A DNA stretch of 64,000 nt from Anaerolineales bacterium. GTDB lineage: Bacteria; Chloroflexota; Anaerolineae; Anaerolineales; Villigracilaceae. Each line of letters opens with the position of its first letter. Position 1 is the stretch's first letter. A model generated the notes under the pieces. The model worked only from the letters and a program-made list of their open reading frames with translations. It was not told the origin of the DNA and searched no databases. This document shows, one piece after another, positions 1 to 9,074 of the stretch. Made by a program: the position numbers and the translations under genes. The stretch lies in NCBI GenBank assembly GCA_014860745.1, contig JACZJC010000021.1:45396-109395 (forward strand). Direction: 5' to 3'.

Positions 1-1
1 A

Positions 2-1135
2 TGTGGATTGTTCTACGCCAGCGAAGGTCAACGTTTGTATGGTCGCACCACTACGAGCGGCACGGCGAATAAATATGCGATGACGATTCGTCAGCCCATC
101 GGTGTGGCGGGATTAATTATTGCGGCAAATACTCCCATTGCAAATGTGGCGTGGAAAGTTTTTCCCGCTTTGGTTTGCGGCAATGCCGCGATTTTGAAAG
201 CTGCTGAAGATACGCCAGCCACGGCATGGATCTTTGGGCAGATCGCAAAGGAAGCAGGCTTACCCGATGGTGTGTTGAGCATCATGCAGGGTTTTGGCGA
301 AGAGGCGGGCGCGCCATTGGTGGAACACCCTGATGTGGGCGTGATCAGTTTCACTGGCTCGACCGAGGTGGGGCGCATGATCAATCGCTCGGCGGGGGAA
401 CGCTTCGCGCGCATCTCGCTGGAACTGGGCGGGAAGAATCCGCTTGTGGTGTGTGACGACGCCGATCTGGAGAACGCTGCCAAGTGGGTGTTGCTCTCCG
501 CATTCAGCAATGCAGGACAGCGTTGCGCTTCTACCAGCCGTGTTATCATTTTTGAATCGGTATATGAAAAGTTCCGTGACATGCTGGTGGAAAAGACAAA
601 AAAGTTGAAAGTTGGTATCACGGATGATTGTGATTTTGGCGCTGTTATAAATGAAGGACAATTGCTCAATATGGTCTCTGCCGTGGAAAAGGCGAAAAAG
701 AACGGCGCGACGATTTTATGTGGCGGCGAGCGCATGACCGATGACGAGCACCGCGAAGGCTATTACATGGCGCCGACTCTGATTGAAAACGTCGACCCGC
801 ATGATGAAATTTCGGAGTGCGAATTGTTTGGTCCAGTGGCATTGTTATTCCGTGCAAAGGACTTTGAACACGCATTGGCAATGGCGAACGATACGCCATA
901 TGGATTGACGGCCAGCATTCACACCAAGAGTATTCACCGCGCTACCCGTTTTTACGACAAAGTTCAAACAGGTGTGGCAGTCGTCAATGCTGGCACGCAC
1001 GGCTCCGAGCCACACATGCCATTCGGCGGGCGCAAACTTTCGGGCAACGGTTCGCGTGAACCGGGCACCGAGGCGCTCAATATTTATTCTGAATTGAAAG
1101 ATGTCTATATCAACATCGACCCGGCGCAGGTATGA
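2..1135 (+). CDS. Aldehyde dehydrogenase family protein (5' partial)
   Basis: NAD(P)-dependent oxidation of an aldehyde to an acid is the family reaction; the substrate cannot be told. The reading frame is open from base 2, so the N-terminus lies outside the window. Counting from the TTG at 8, the ALDH landmarks are FTGSTEVG (about 115-122), the catalytic Glu139 in ELGGKNP, and the nucleophile Cys173 in NAGQRC, followed by the ELFGPV motif near the C-terminus. Its stop overlaps the ATG of the CMP-sugar synthetase gene (ATGA, 1132-1135), so the two are probably translationally coupled. Context suggests a sugar- or ulosonic-acid-related aldehyde, which is inference. Confidence 0.9.
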   Translation, partial: CGLFYASEGQRLYGRTTTSGTANKYAMTIRQPIGVAGLIIAANTPIANVAWKVFPALVCGNAAILKAAEDTPATAWIFGQIAKEAGLPDGVLSIMQGFGEEAGAPLVEHPDVGVISFTGSTEVGRMINRSAGERFARISLELGGKNPLVVCDDADLENAAKWVLLSAFSNAGQRCASTSRVIIFESVYEKFRDMLVEKTKKLKVGITDDCDFGAVINEGQLLNMVSAVEKAKKNGATILCGGERMTDDEHREGYYMAPTLIENVDPHDEISECELFGPVALLFRAKDFEHALAMANDTPYGLTASIHTKSIHRATRFYDKVQTGVAVVNAGTHGSEPHMPFGGRKLSGNGSREPGTEALNIYSELKDVYINIDPAQV

Positions 1136-1881
1136 GCAAAGAGAACCCTTCGATCATCGCCTTGATTCCCGCGCGTGCCGGTTCTAAACGTGTACAGGGA
1201 AAAAATATCCGTCCGCTGGCGGGGCATCCGCTCATTGCGTACAGCATCTGTGCCGCAAAGCAGAGCGGAATCTTTTCTGATATTCTCGTCTCCACTGATT
1301 CGGAAGAGTACGCTGAAATTTCCCGTGAGTATGGTGCGGAAGTTCCATTTTTGCGCCCTGCGGAGATTTCTGGAGATCTTGCTCTTGACATCGAATGGCT
1401 GGATTTCACGCTTCACAAACTTAAAGAGATGGGACGCGAGTACGATTGCTTCAGCATCCTGCGCCCGACCAGCCCCTTCCGATTGCCGAGTACCATTCAG
1501 CGGGCGTGGAAGGAATTTCTAGCTGAAGAAGGTGTGGACTCATTGCGTGCGGTGGAGAAGGTGAAGGAACACCCCGGCAAGATGTGGGTGATTCGCGGCA
1601 AGCGTATGATGCCTTTGCTTCCGTTCGGACCGAAGGAGCAGCCTTGGCACAGCACACCGTATCAAGGCTTGCCCGAAGTCTATTCGCAGAATGCCAGCCT
1701 TGAAATTGCCTGGTCGCGTGTGGTCTTTGATGGACGGACGATTGCGGGGGAAGTGGTCATGCCCTTCATCTCGGAAGGCTATGAAGGCTTTGACGTGAAT
1801 CATCCCTACGATTGGGAGTTGGCGGAACGTCTCATTGCGAGCGGAGAGGCGGAACTGCCGAAGATAGAAAAAATTTCATAA
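1132..1881 (+). CDS. CMP-acylneuraminate (nonulosonic acid) cytidylyltransferase family
   Basis: A 249-residue protein of the NeuA/PseF/LegF family, which activates a nonulosonic acid with CTP to CMP-sugar. The N-terminal nucleotide-binding motif IPARAGSKRVQGKN spans about residues 12-25, RPTSPFR lies at 111-117, and a metal-site-like segment DVNHPYDWELAE is near 217. The length suits the single-domain bacterial enzyme. It overlaps the aldehyde dehydrogenase stop by 4 bases and is followed by a transketolase. A NeuB-family synthase lies 50 kb downstream (51961) and a second, SpsF-type cytidylyltransferase at 56470. Which sugar it uses (sialic, legionaminic, pseudaminic or other) cannot be decided from sequence. 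Confidence 0.85.
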   Translation: MSKENPSIIALIPARAGSKRVQGKNIRPLAGHPLIAYSICAAKQSGIFSDILVSTDSEEYAEISREYGAEVPFLRPAEISGDLALDIEWLDFTLHKLKEMGREYDCFSILRPTSPFRLPSTIQRAWKEFLAEEGVDSLRAVEKVKEHPGKMWVIRGKRMMPLLPFGPKEQPWHSTPYQGLPEVYSQNASLEIAWSRVVFDGRTIAGEVVMPFISEGYEGFDVNHPYDWELAERLIASGEAELPKIEKIS

Positions 1882-1930
1882 TTTTGCTCAAGCCGCCGTC
1901 CTCGGCGGCGGAGACGCCGCCGGAGCAAAA
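1882..1930. repeat. GC-rich inverted repeat between cytidylyltransferase and transketolase genes
   Basis: TTTTGCTC (1882-1889) and GAGCAAAA (1923-1930) form perfect 8-bp arms around a GC-rich core that can itself fold (GCCGCC against GGCGGC). It starts one base after the stop of the upstream gene. It could be an attenuator, an mRNA stabiliser or a remnant of a palindromic repeat. The T-run is on the 5' arm rather than after the stem, so a classical plus-strand terminator is less likely. Confidence 0.5.
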
Positions 1931-1944
1931 CACAAAGAGGAAAC

Positions 1945-3921
1945 ATGGTTGAACTAAAATTAATCCCTGTGGAAGAATTCAAGCGTGTGCGCAATTCTTC
2001 TGCCGACAAATACAAGAAACTCCAGATCATTGCGGATATGTGCCGCGCCAACACGCTCACGGAAGTGAAGCGTGCCGGGTCAGGTCATCTTGGCTCGAGC
2101 TTCAGTGCGATGGATATCGTGGTCTGGATGTACTACGAAGAGATGAACACGCTCAAGGTTGGTTTTGACAGCCCTGACCGCGATATTTATTTTTCATCGA
2201 AAGGGCATGATGTGCCGGGCTTGTATGCCGTGCTTCATTCGCTCGGTGAAATTTCCGATGCCATGCTTATGTCACTGCGCCGCCTCAATGGGTTGAACGG
2301 TCATCCCGATATCGGCAATCGCGGCATGGAAGCCAACTCGGGTTCGCTCGGCATGGGCATCTCGAAGGGGCGCGGCATGGCGTGGGCGAAGAAGTACAAC
2401 AACAATGGCGGGCATGTGTTCGTGATGACTGGCGACGGCGAGTTGCAGGAAGGTCAGAATTACGAAGCCTTGCATGTTACTGCACATCAAAAGGTCGATA
2501 ATCTCACTGTGATTGTCGATGACAACAAGGTGCAATCTGATAAGCCCGTTGCCGAGATTATTGATCTTCGCAACCTTGTCGAAAAATTCACTGCGTTTGG
2601 CTGGCATGTCATTCGCATTGATGGGCATGATTTTCGTTCCATCGAAAAGGCGCTTGCCGAAGCCAAGCAGGTCAAAGGCAAGCCGCAGATCATCATCGCC
2701 GATACCATCAAGGGTCGCGGCATCTCGTTCATGGAGCATCCTGCTGCGCTTGAGATTGGAAAAGGACTCTACCCCTGGCATTCTGGTGCGCCGGATGATG
2801 CAGCCTTCGAGACGGGTTATTCTGAACTGATTCAGCGCATCCATGCGGACCTCAAAGCTGTGTCGCTCGACCCGTTGCATTTGACTCCCGTTGAGCCGGA
2901 AGTGAAAACAGCGACGCCATCAATGCTCGTAGGTGAACCTCTCAGCCAGGCGGCGCTGGATCGTCTTTCTGTGAAGCCAACAGATGAATACGTTTCGCGC
3001 GCGTATGGTCAAGCCTTGGTGGAACTTGCCGCCAAGCGCAAGGACATTGTCGTGCTCGATGCTGACCTCTCCTCTGATTGCAAAGTCCGCGACTTTGAAA
3101 ATACCTATCCCGACCGCTTCATCGAGAACGGCATCGCCGAACAGGATATGGTTTCAATGGCGGCAGGTCTTGCCCGTCAGGGACTTCTGCCTGTCGTCAA
3201 TTCATTTGCCAGTTTCCTTGCTTCGCGCGCCAATGAGCAAATTTATAACGCCGCGGGCGAGAAATCCAAAATCATTTATGCATTGCATTATGCGGGCTTG
3301 ATTCCTGCGGGACCGGGTAAATCGCACCAATCTTTGCGCGATATTTCACTCTTCTCCGCGTTGCCGAATTGCACCATCTTGCAACCATGCAACGCCGAAG
3401 AAACCCGCATGGCAATGGATTACGCCGTGAACAAAACCGATGACGTGGTTGCGTTGCGACTCATCATTGGACCCAGTCCGCGCCGGATTGCGCTCCCGAA
3501 TGGGTACGAGTTTAAGCCTGGGCAGGGCTGCCAACTCACAGTGGGGAAAGATGCGGTCATGTTCGCGTATGGACCGGTCATGTTGCAGGAAGCGCTACTC
3601 GCCAGCGAACTCCTCGCCGAGCGCGGATTCGGCTTGAGCATCATCAACATGCCCTGGCTTAACCGCGTGGATGTGAAATGGCTGACCCAAGTTCTCAAGC
3701 CTTACTCAAATATCTTCATGCTCGAAGATCATCACCCCGCTGGCGGCTTGATGGATAACATCCTCACTGTTTGCAGCGAACATGGTTTATTGAATGGCAA
3801 GCAGATGATCAAATTTGCTGTGGAAGGCTATCCCGCCTGCGGAACTCCGCAGCAGGCATTGGCATATCACGAACTGGATGGTGTGTCATTGTCCAAGCGT
3901 GTGATGAAATATTGTGGTTAA
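1945..3921 (+). CDS. Transketolase (full length, fused subunits)
   Basis: TPP-dependent transfer of two-carbon ketol units. The 658 residues include both the TPP-binding half (GHLGSS at 48-53, GDGELQEG at 163-170, VDDNKVQSD at 191-199) and the pyrimidine-binding/C-terminal half (ENGIAEQDMVSMAAGLA). In many bacteria the short transketolases come as two separate subunits; here they are one chain. An AGAGG ribosome site at 1936-1940 fits the ATG at 1945. It sits between a CMP-sugar synthetase gene and a transferase gene in a glycan locus. It may therefore serve sugar precursor supply or add a two-carbon branch rather than run the pentose phosphate pathway; this is inference. Confidence 0.88.
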   Translation: MVELKLIPVEEFKRVRNSSADKYKKLQIIADMCRANTLTEVKRAGSGHLGSSFSAMDIVVWMYYEEMNTLKVGFDSPDRDIYFSSKGHDVPGLYAVLHSLGEISDAMLMSLRRLNGLNGHPDIGNRGMEANSGSLGMGISKGRGMAWAKKYNNNGGHVFVMTGDGELQEGQNYEALHVTAHQKVDNLTVIVDDNKVQSDKPVAEIIDLRNLVEKFTAFGWHVIRIDGHDFRSIEKALAEAKQVKGKPQIIIADTIKGRGISFMEHPAALEIGKGLYPWHSGAPDDAAFETGYSELIQRIHADLKAVSLDPLHLTPVEPEVKTATPSMLVGEPLSQAALDRLSVKPTDEYVSRAYGQALVELAAKRKDIVVLDADLSSDCKVRDFENTYPDRFIENGIAEQDMVSMAAGLARQGLLPVVNSFASFLASRANEQIYNAAGEKSKIIYALHYAGLIPAGPGKSHQSLRDISLFSALPNCTILQPCNAEETRMAMDYAVNKTDDVVALRLIIGPSPRRIALPNGYEFKPGQGCQLTVGKDAVMFAYGPVMLQEALLASELLAERGFGLSIINMPWLNRVDVKWLTQVLKPYSNIFMLEDHHPAGGLMDNILTVCSEHGLLNGKQMIKFAVEGYPACGTPQQALAYHELDGVSLSKRVMKYCG

Positions 3922-3925
3922 TCGA

Positions 3926-5335
3926 ATGTCTGAAATAAAAATTGGCATCCCCCTGCATGGCAAGATGGCGGCGCGCGCCTTCCATCAGCCTTCCTTCCGC
4001 CAGCGATTGACGGAAGGCGGTTTCAAGCCGATGTATTTTCTCAGCCCGGTTTATTATCGTTCTTTTGAATTTGACCCCGAACAATATTTTGAGCTGCAAG
4101 TGGAGCAGTATGATGCTCAATACAAAAAACACTTCCTCTTACAGCAGTTAAGAATGCTGCGCCGATTTGTCGTTGTCACCGAGACGACCGACCTGCGTCT
4201 CCGTGAGATGATTGAAAGCAAGCTTTTCGATGCAACCCTTTTGGGAATGGCGGTGCAAATGAGCTATGTCAGCACCCTGCGTCGAATTCCCGGCATGGGC
4301 AGGTTGTTGGCATGGCTGGAAAGACAGCTTTATATTACTCACGAACATGACAAAGACTTCAAAAAGCAGGATATTCGTTGTGTGTTGACGCCGGGGATGG
4401 GTAATTATGGCTATTGGAATGAAAACAACTTTGCGCTTGAAGCACGAAGGATGGGACTTCCTGTCTATTGTGCAATATCCAACTACGATAACATTGTGAA
4501 TATGGGCTATCGCGGTTTCACTCCGGATTGCATGGCCGTTTGGAGCCGGCAAATGGCAGATGAAGCCATCCGACTGCACAAGTTCCCTGCAAAAAGGTTG
4601 GAAATAACCGGTCCCGTTCAATACGACCGATTTATGCAGCCCCTTCCTCTCAGTCGGGAGGAATTTCTACGATCCATAAATCTCGACCCCGCCAAAAAGA
4701 CCATCTTATTTGCGGGTGGTGTGAACATAAACCATTATTTCGATATTTACCGCGTCTTCGTTGACCAAAGGGAAAAAGTCTGGCACGAACCGTTCAACTT
4801 TGTCGTCCGCCCATACCCGCATATCAAATTACTCGGTTCGCCCGCTTGGCAGGTCCTGGAAGATTTGTTTAGGAAAGCAGGTGCGTACATATCCAATCCC
4901 GGCTCCATCGATGCCAACGGTGACCGTACCGCCGAACTAAGCGTGGACCTTGCCTTCGATGAAGGCCCCGACGAACTCAACTACCTCCTTCGCTGTAGCG
5001 ATGTGATGGTGAACTACTTTTCCACCATCGGATTGGAGGCCGCGATCTGCGATCTGCCCACTATCCATGTTGCGTTCGATCCGTATACTTTTGGCTTGCG
5101 GTTCAGCGTTACTACAAGTTTTCTTCAGCGCCAGACACATAACCGCAGACCCTTACGCCTTGCTGCCGCCCGCGTAGCAAAAGATGAGAAGGATCTATTC
5201 AAGGCTCTCGATGATTATCTTAACAACAGAACGCTTGACCGTGATGCCCGTCGTGTCTATGCCGAATCTGAATGTGGCGAGCTGGATGGCGGGGCCGGCG
5301 CTCGTCTGGTGAATATGATAAAGAGCAGATTGTAA
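3926..5335 (+). CDS. GT-B-like surface carbohydrate transferase
   Basis: A 469-residue soluble protein taken from the ATG at 3926, four bases after the transketolase stop; a GTG at 3914 in the same frame would overlap that stop. It lacks classic GT4 motifs. It has a two-domain layout with a central ITGPVQYDRF element and a late segment (VNYFSTIGLEAAICDLPTIHV) of the kind that binds the nucleotide-sugar in CDP-glycerol/capsule-type transferases. The proteins at 42733 and 62230 have the same overall plan. Role is inferred as adding a sugar or sugar-phosphate to the glycan; donor and acceptor are unknown. Confidence 0.6.
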   Translation: MSEIKIGIPLHGKMAARAFHQPSFRQRLTEGGFKPMYFLSPVYYRSFEFDPEQYFELQVEQYDAQYKKHFLLQQLRMLRRFVVVTETTDLRLREMIESKLFDATLLGMAVQMSYVSTLRRIPGMGRLLAWLERQLYITHEHDKDFKKQDIRCVLTPGMGNYGYWNENNFALEARRMGLPVYCAISNYDNIVNMGYRGFTPDCMAVWSRQMADEAIRLHKFPAKRLEITGPVQYDRFMQPLPLSREEFLRSINLDPAKKTILFAGGVNINHYFDIYRVFVDQREKVWHEPFNFVVRPYPHIKLLGSPAWQVLEDLFRKAGAYISNPGSIDANGDRTAELSVDLAFDEGPDELNYLLRCSDVMVNYFSTIGLEAAICDLPTIHVAFDPYTFGLRFSVTTSFLQRQTHNRRPLRLAAARVAKDEKDLFKALDDYLNNRTLDRDARRVYAESECGELDGGAGARLVNMIKSRL

Positions 5336-5351
5336 TTTTTAGGTTATTGGA

Positions 5352-6053
5352 ATGGATATCTTGAATACGAATTATGCCCCTGAACGGTCGAGTATATGGA
5401 AAGGAAATCATGTCACCTATAGGCGCTTATGGCTTGATTCCTGCCTTCAAACATCCTCGGATGAAATTCATGGGTTCGTAATTGACCTCGGTGGAAAACG
5501 CGAGAACAAGCGCGGCTCCTTTCAGCCTCCTGTCCATCAGGCGGATGCCTGGTGGTATGTCAACCTGGATTTGGAGACCGCCCCCGATATTTTTGCCGAT
5601 GTGACCGAAGTTCCCCTCATTAGCCGGCAGGTGGATTACATTATCTGCACCGAAGTGCTCGAACATCTTGCCAGACCCCAGGCCTGCGTGGATGAAATGC
5701 ATCGCCTCCTTCGTGACGATGGAGTTGTATTTGTCTCTGTTCCATTTTTCTACCCCGTACATGCAGATCCGTATGATTATCAACGCTTCACCGAGGATGG
5801 TCTCAGGCACTTGTTCAAGAATTTCAAGTCAGTTGAGATCCATCGCATGGGAGGATATGCCGGCGTTTTGGGGTTGATGGTCGAGTTGGGAATGGCAGGA
5901 GTGGAGGGGAATTCCTTTTTTGATAAATTCCTGCGCAGGGCCATGAAGTGGATCTCGCGCTGGCTTTGTTGGTATGATCTAGGGAGTTTTGCCGGGGAAC
6001 GTCTCCCCTGGAGAAAATTCACCACTGGATATTTTTTACGAGCTCTCAAATAG
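5352..6053 (+). CDS. Class I SAM-dependent methyltransferase
   Basis: A 233-residue protein with a Rossmann-type methyltransferase core: motif I-like VIDLGGKREN, an acidic strand VNLDLE and the post-motif TEVLEHLARPQACVDEMHRLLRDDG typical of Methyltransf_11 proteins. A segment PYDYQRFTEDGLRHLF follows, common in methyltransferases of polysaccharide loci. The glycine-rich loop is atypical (DLGGK rather than GxGxG), but the fold signals are clear. It lies 16 bases after the GT-B-like gene and before the carbamoyltransferase, and probably methylates a sugar of the chain. Target unknown. Confidence 0.75.
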   Translation: MDILNTNYAPERSSIWKGNHVTYRRLWLDSCLQTSSDEIHGFVIDLGGKRENKRGSFQPPVHQADAWWYVNLDLETAPDIFADVTEVPLISRQVDYIICTEVLEHLARPQACVDEMHRLLRDDGVVFVSVPFFYPVHADPYDYQRFTEDGLRHLFKNFKSVEIHRMGGYAGVLGLMVELGMAGVEGNSFFDKFLRRAMKWISRWLCWYDLGSFAGERLPWRKFTTGYFLRALK

Positions 6054-6129
6054 ACTGCGGATTCACCTTGCAATTCAGAGAGCTTTCCGTAAAATTCAAA
6101 ATCAGAAATCATAATAATTGGAGGAATGA

Positions 6130-7899
6130 ATGAAAACAGTTTTAGGCGTTACCTTGGGTCATGATACAAGCTTTGCCTATATAGTAGATGGGAAGGTGAT
6201 GGGTATCATGGAGGCGGAGCGTTATTTTCGTCAGAAGAGATATAAGCTGCATTGCCATACGCTCGAACGCGGAAAGCATATCAGCGGGTATCAATATGTG
6301 AGCCTTGACGACATGGAACTTTTCCTTGGCCTTGTTGCCAAGGAATGGGGCACAAAATTCGATGCGCTTGCCGTTCAGAATGCGGGCAGGGTTGAGGAGT
6401 TCAATAATTTCAAAAGCGTGCTTGAAACGGCCGGGTTCAAATTTGAGGCCTCGTATCAGGTTGACCATCATCTCAGCCATGCCGCCCTTGCATATTACAC
6501 ATCCCCCTCTGATGACGCACTGATCCTGAGCTATGACGGGGAAGGCAACGACGGGCAAACGATCCTATTCAAAGGACTCGGAAACAGCCTGACCTATATC
6601 CATAACAACCCGCTGCGTTTCGGACAAAGTTATAACAACCTTGGCTACATTGTGGGAATCAAACCTGAAGTGGAAGGGACGACTTCCGGAAAAACAATGG
6701 GTCTGACCGCCTATGGGGAAGTGGTTGATGAATGGATGCCTTACGCCCGTGATTATGTTCGAAAATATGTAAAAGCGCCTGCAAGAAAGATCGAAGGCCT
6801 TAATAATTACGGGAAGGCGCATCGGATAAACTCCGTGGCGCTGCGAGATATCCCAGATCTTAAAAAATACCTTGTACCGGATGACCGTGAAGGCAGCTTG
6901 AAAAGGACGCTTCGAAAAATCGTAGGCATGCAAAAGGATGTCCTGCTCCTTCCTGGGCCTGAGGATAAAACTGCACAGAATCTGGCGCGCACCGTCCAGG
7001 AGGCATGGACGGATGAGGTGATGGAATTGATCAAACCTTATTTTGGCCAATACAAGAATTTGTGCATTGTTGGCGGATGTGCGTTAAACGGAGTCACCAA
7101 TTATGAGATCCAACAACTGGGTGTATTCGAGTCCACCTATTTTGTACCGAATCCATCCGATTGCGGGTTATCCGCTGGTGCAGCCTTGTTCGTCTATTGG
7201 AATCGCGGAGAAAATGGAACGTTCCATGGATACGGTGAGTATTTTTCACCCTATCTTGGCGCAGAAGTATTCGATAAGAACGATCTCCCAGCGCTTAAAG
7301 GGAAATATCCCCATGTCGTCCTCGACACAGAACGCGCCGCCGGGATACTTGCGAAACTCGTTTACACGGACAATATGGTTGGGGTTATTCGTGGAAGGTA
7401 TGAGGTCGGGCCTCGTGCGTTGGGTAATAGGTCTATCCTTTGCAATCCGTTGAACAAGGATATGAAAGATATTGTCAACCGGAAAGTAAAGCATCGGGAA
7501 TGGTATCGTCCTTTTGCGCCGATCGCAGCGGCGGAACGCGCAGCGGATTTTTTCACTAATACTGTGGATATCCCGTATATGTCGGTGATCTGTTATACAA
7601 AACCTGAATATCAGGAACAACTGCCTTCCATTACTCATGTAGACGGCAGCAGCCGCTTGCAAACCCTTCGGCAGGACCAACATCCTTTCATGCACAAAAC
7701 CTTGATGGAATTTGAAAAGCTCGCCGGGATGCCGATCATGCTCAATACTTCATTCAATCCGGGCGGCGAACCCATCCTTAATTATTATTCCGTTGGGTTG
7801 GAGATGTTGAACTCCACGGAACTCGACTATGTCCTGATAGAGGAAACCTTGTTCTCTAAACCTGGTCGGGAAGATAAGCTTGCTTCCCTGATAGCCTAA
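6130..7899 (+). CDS. Carbamoyltransferase, NodU/CmcH/TobZ family
   Basis: A 589-residue protein with both domains of the O-carbamoyltransferase family, which moves a carbamoyl group from carbamoyl phosphate, through carbamoyl-adenylate, to a sugar hydroxyl. The N-terminal ASKHA/Kae1-like domain begins LGVTLGHDTS and carries the metal-site histidines in DHHLSHA (112-118) and SYDGEGND (134-141). The C-terminal domain has RGRYEVGPRALGNRSI and REWYRPFAP. A strong GGAGG (6120-6124) sits five bases before the ATG at 6130; an out-of-frame ATG at 6126 is ignored. Expected role is carbamoylation of the surface glycan. A hairpin terminator follows. Confidence 0.9.
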   Translation: MKTVLGVTLGHDTSFAYIVDGKVMGIMEAERYFRQKRYKLHCHTLERGKHISGYQYVSLDDMELFLGLVAKEWGTKFDALAVQNAGRVEEFNNFKSVLETAGFKFEASYQVDHHLSHAALAYYTSPSDDALILSYDGEGNDGQTILFKGLGNSLTYIHNNPLRFGQSYNNLGYIVGIKPEVEGTTSGKTMGLTAYGEVVDEWMPYARDYVRKYVKAPARKIEGLNNYGKAHRINSVALRDIPDLKKYLVPDDREGSLKRTLRKIVGMQKDVLLLPGPEDKTAQNLARTVQEAWTDEVMELIKPYFGQYKNLCIVGGCALNGVTNYEIQQLGVFESTYFVPNPSDCGLSAGAALFVYWNRGENGTFHGYGEYFSPYLGAEVFDKNDLPALKGKYPHVVLDTERAAGILAKLVYTDNMVGVIRGRYEVGPRALGNRSILCNPLNKDMKDIVNRKVKHREWYRPFAPIAAAERAADFFTNTVDIPYMSVICYTKPEYQEQLPSITHVDGSSRLQTLRQDQHPFMHKTLMEFEKLAGMPIMLNTSFNPGGEPILNYYSVGLEMLNSTELDYVLIEETLFSKPGREDKLASLIA

Positions 7900-7905
7900 G
7901 GCGAA

Positions 7906-7942
7906 GAGATACTCCCCCGATAAACATGTCGGGGAGTATCTC
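7906..7942. terminator. Strong hairpin terminator after the carbamoyltransferase gene
   Basis: GAGATACTCCCC (7906-7917) pairs perfectly with GGGGAGTATCTC (7931-7942) around a 13-base loop. A moderately T-rich stretch (AATTATTCTTCT) follows. It separates the first gene group (2-7899) from the long run that starts at 8085. Confidence 0.75.
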
Positions 7943-8030
7943 AATTATTCTTCTACGCAAAGCGAACAAAAAAACTCTTAATAAGTTTATTGCTCCCTGG
8001 CATGGACCTGGAAATATCAAATAAGTGTAC

Positions 8031-8059
8031 TTGTGAAAAAAATAGTTTCACTGTATTAG
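8031..8059 (+). promoter_or_regulatory. Possible sigma70-type promoter for the 8085-27652 gene run
   Basis: TTGTGA (8031-8036), 17 bases, then TATTAG (8054-8059), within the 185-base AT-rich gap after the terminator and 25 bases before the ATG at 8085. Each hexamer matches four of six consensus positions, so this is a moderate prediction only. It is the only sizeable gap before a run of about 19.5 kb on one strand. Confidence 0.35.
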
Positions 8060-8084
8060 TGTAATTAGGAATATTGGCAGTCTG

Positions 8085-9074
8085 ATGTCTTTCAAACAAA
8101 AACTTGGTGTGCGATACATGGTGGATGGAATCGGGGATCTTGCTGCCGCACTGATCGCGCAATTCTCCTCCGCCGACCTGTCCATCTTCCATGAATTCGA
8201 GCCGCCACCGGCGGGTGGCGGGCATCAATTCCTGCGGGCGTTCATGCGGCAGGCGCAGGCGCGCAGCTTGCGGATAGAGAATAATACGATCTCGCATACC
8301 ACCCGCGCCTGCCTGTTCAATTCGTTCAATTTCAAGGAACAGCGGCTTTCTCGAATGAAGCGTGATTCGGTATTGTATGTTCATCGCGTAGATGGACCTG
8401 TGGATGTGTACCGCGGCTGGGATGGCGGCGTGGATCGGCACATTTATGAGGTCAACCAAAAATTTGCTGACAAGACGATTTTTCAGTCGAACTATAGTTT
8501 GGAAAAACATCTTGAACTTGGAATGGAATTTCGGAGCCCGGTTGTTATCATGAATGCGGCAGACCCTGAGATTTTTCACCCGCGAGGCAGGGTTGATTTT
8601 TCACGCGAGCGAAAGATCCGATTGATCGCGGCAAGCTGGTCGAGCAACGTCAACAAGGGTGCACCGGTGTATCAATGGCTGGATGAGAATTTGAATTGGG
8701 AGCGCTTTGAATTCACTTTTGTCGGGAGCAGTCCGATTCGTTTTAGGAATATCCGCATGATTCCCCCGCTTGATTCATACAAGCTTGCCGATCTAATGAG
8801 AGAACACGATATCTATATTACCGCCAGTAAAAACGATCCCTGTTCCAATTCGCTGATTGAAGCGCTGTCCTGCGGGCTTCCGGCGATCCACCTTCAGAGT
8901 GGCGGCCACCCGGAGATTGTGAAGCAGGCCGGGGCGGGATTCGAGGCGGCGGAGCAAATCCCCGGGCTGCTGAGTCAGGTTGTGGACGGATATGAGTCGT
9001 TCCAGTCGAGCATATCCCTCCCATCCATCGAAGATGTGAGTGAGCGTTATTTGAAAATATTGGAGTTGTTATGA
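8085..9074 (+). CDS. Glycosyltransferase, GT4-like
   Basis: A 329-residue GT-B-fold transferase. The C-terminal donor-binding half contains DPCSNSLIEALSCGLPAIHL, the E-x7-E type motif of GT4 enzymes, followed by SGGHPEIVKQAGAG. The N-terminal half has a VHRVDGPVDVYRG segment. It is the first gene after the 7906 terminator. Its stop overlaps the next start (ATGA, 9071-9074). The linkage it makes in the glycan is unknown. Confidence 0.75.
   Translation: MSFKQKLGVRYMVDGIGDLAAALIAQFSSADLSIFHEFEPPPAGGGHQFLRAFMRQAQARSLRIENNTISHTTRACLFNSFNFKEQRLSRMKRDSVLYVHRVDGPVDVYRGWDGGVDRHIYEVNQKFADKTIFQSNYSLEKHLELGMEFRSPVVIMNAADPEIFHPRGRVDFSRERKIRLIAASWSSNVNKGAPVYQWLDENLNWERFEFTFVGSSPIRFRNIRMIPPLDSYKLADLMREHDIYITASKNDPCSNSLIEALSCGLPAIHLQSGGHPEIVKQAGAGFEAAEQIPGLLSQVVDGYESFQSSISLPSIEDVSERYLKILELL

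Noticed and set aside
91..735. Long minus-strand open frame opposite the aldehyde dehydrogenase gene
   Set aside because: It mirrors strongly conserved ALDH coding sequence, has low-complexity composition and no recognisable domain.
7906..7942. Riboswitch or regulatory leader for the 8085 gene run
   Set aside because: A simple 12-bp stem right after a stop codon fits a terminator; no conserved riboswitch core is recognisable in the following 140 bases.
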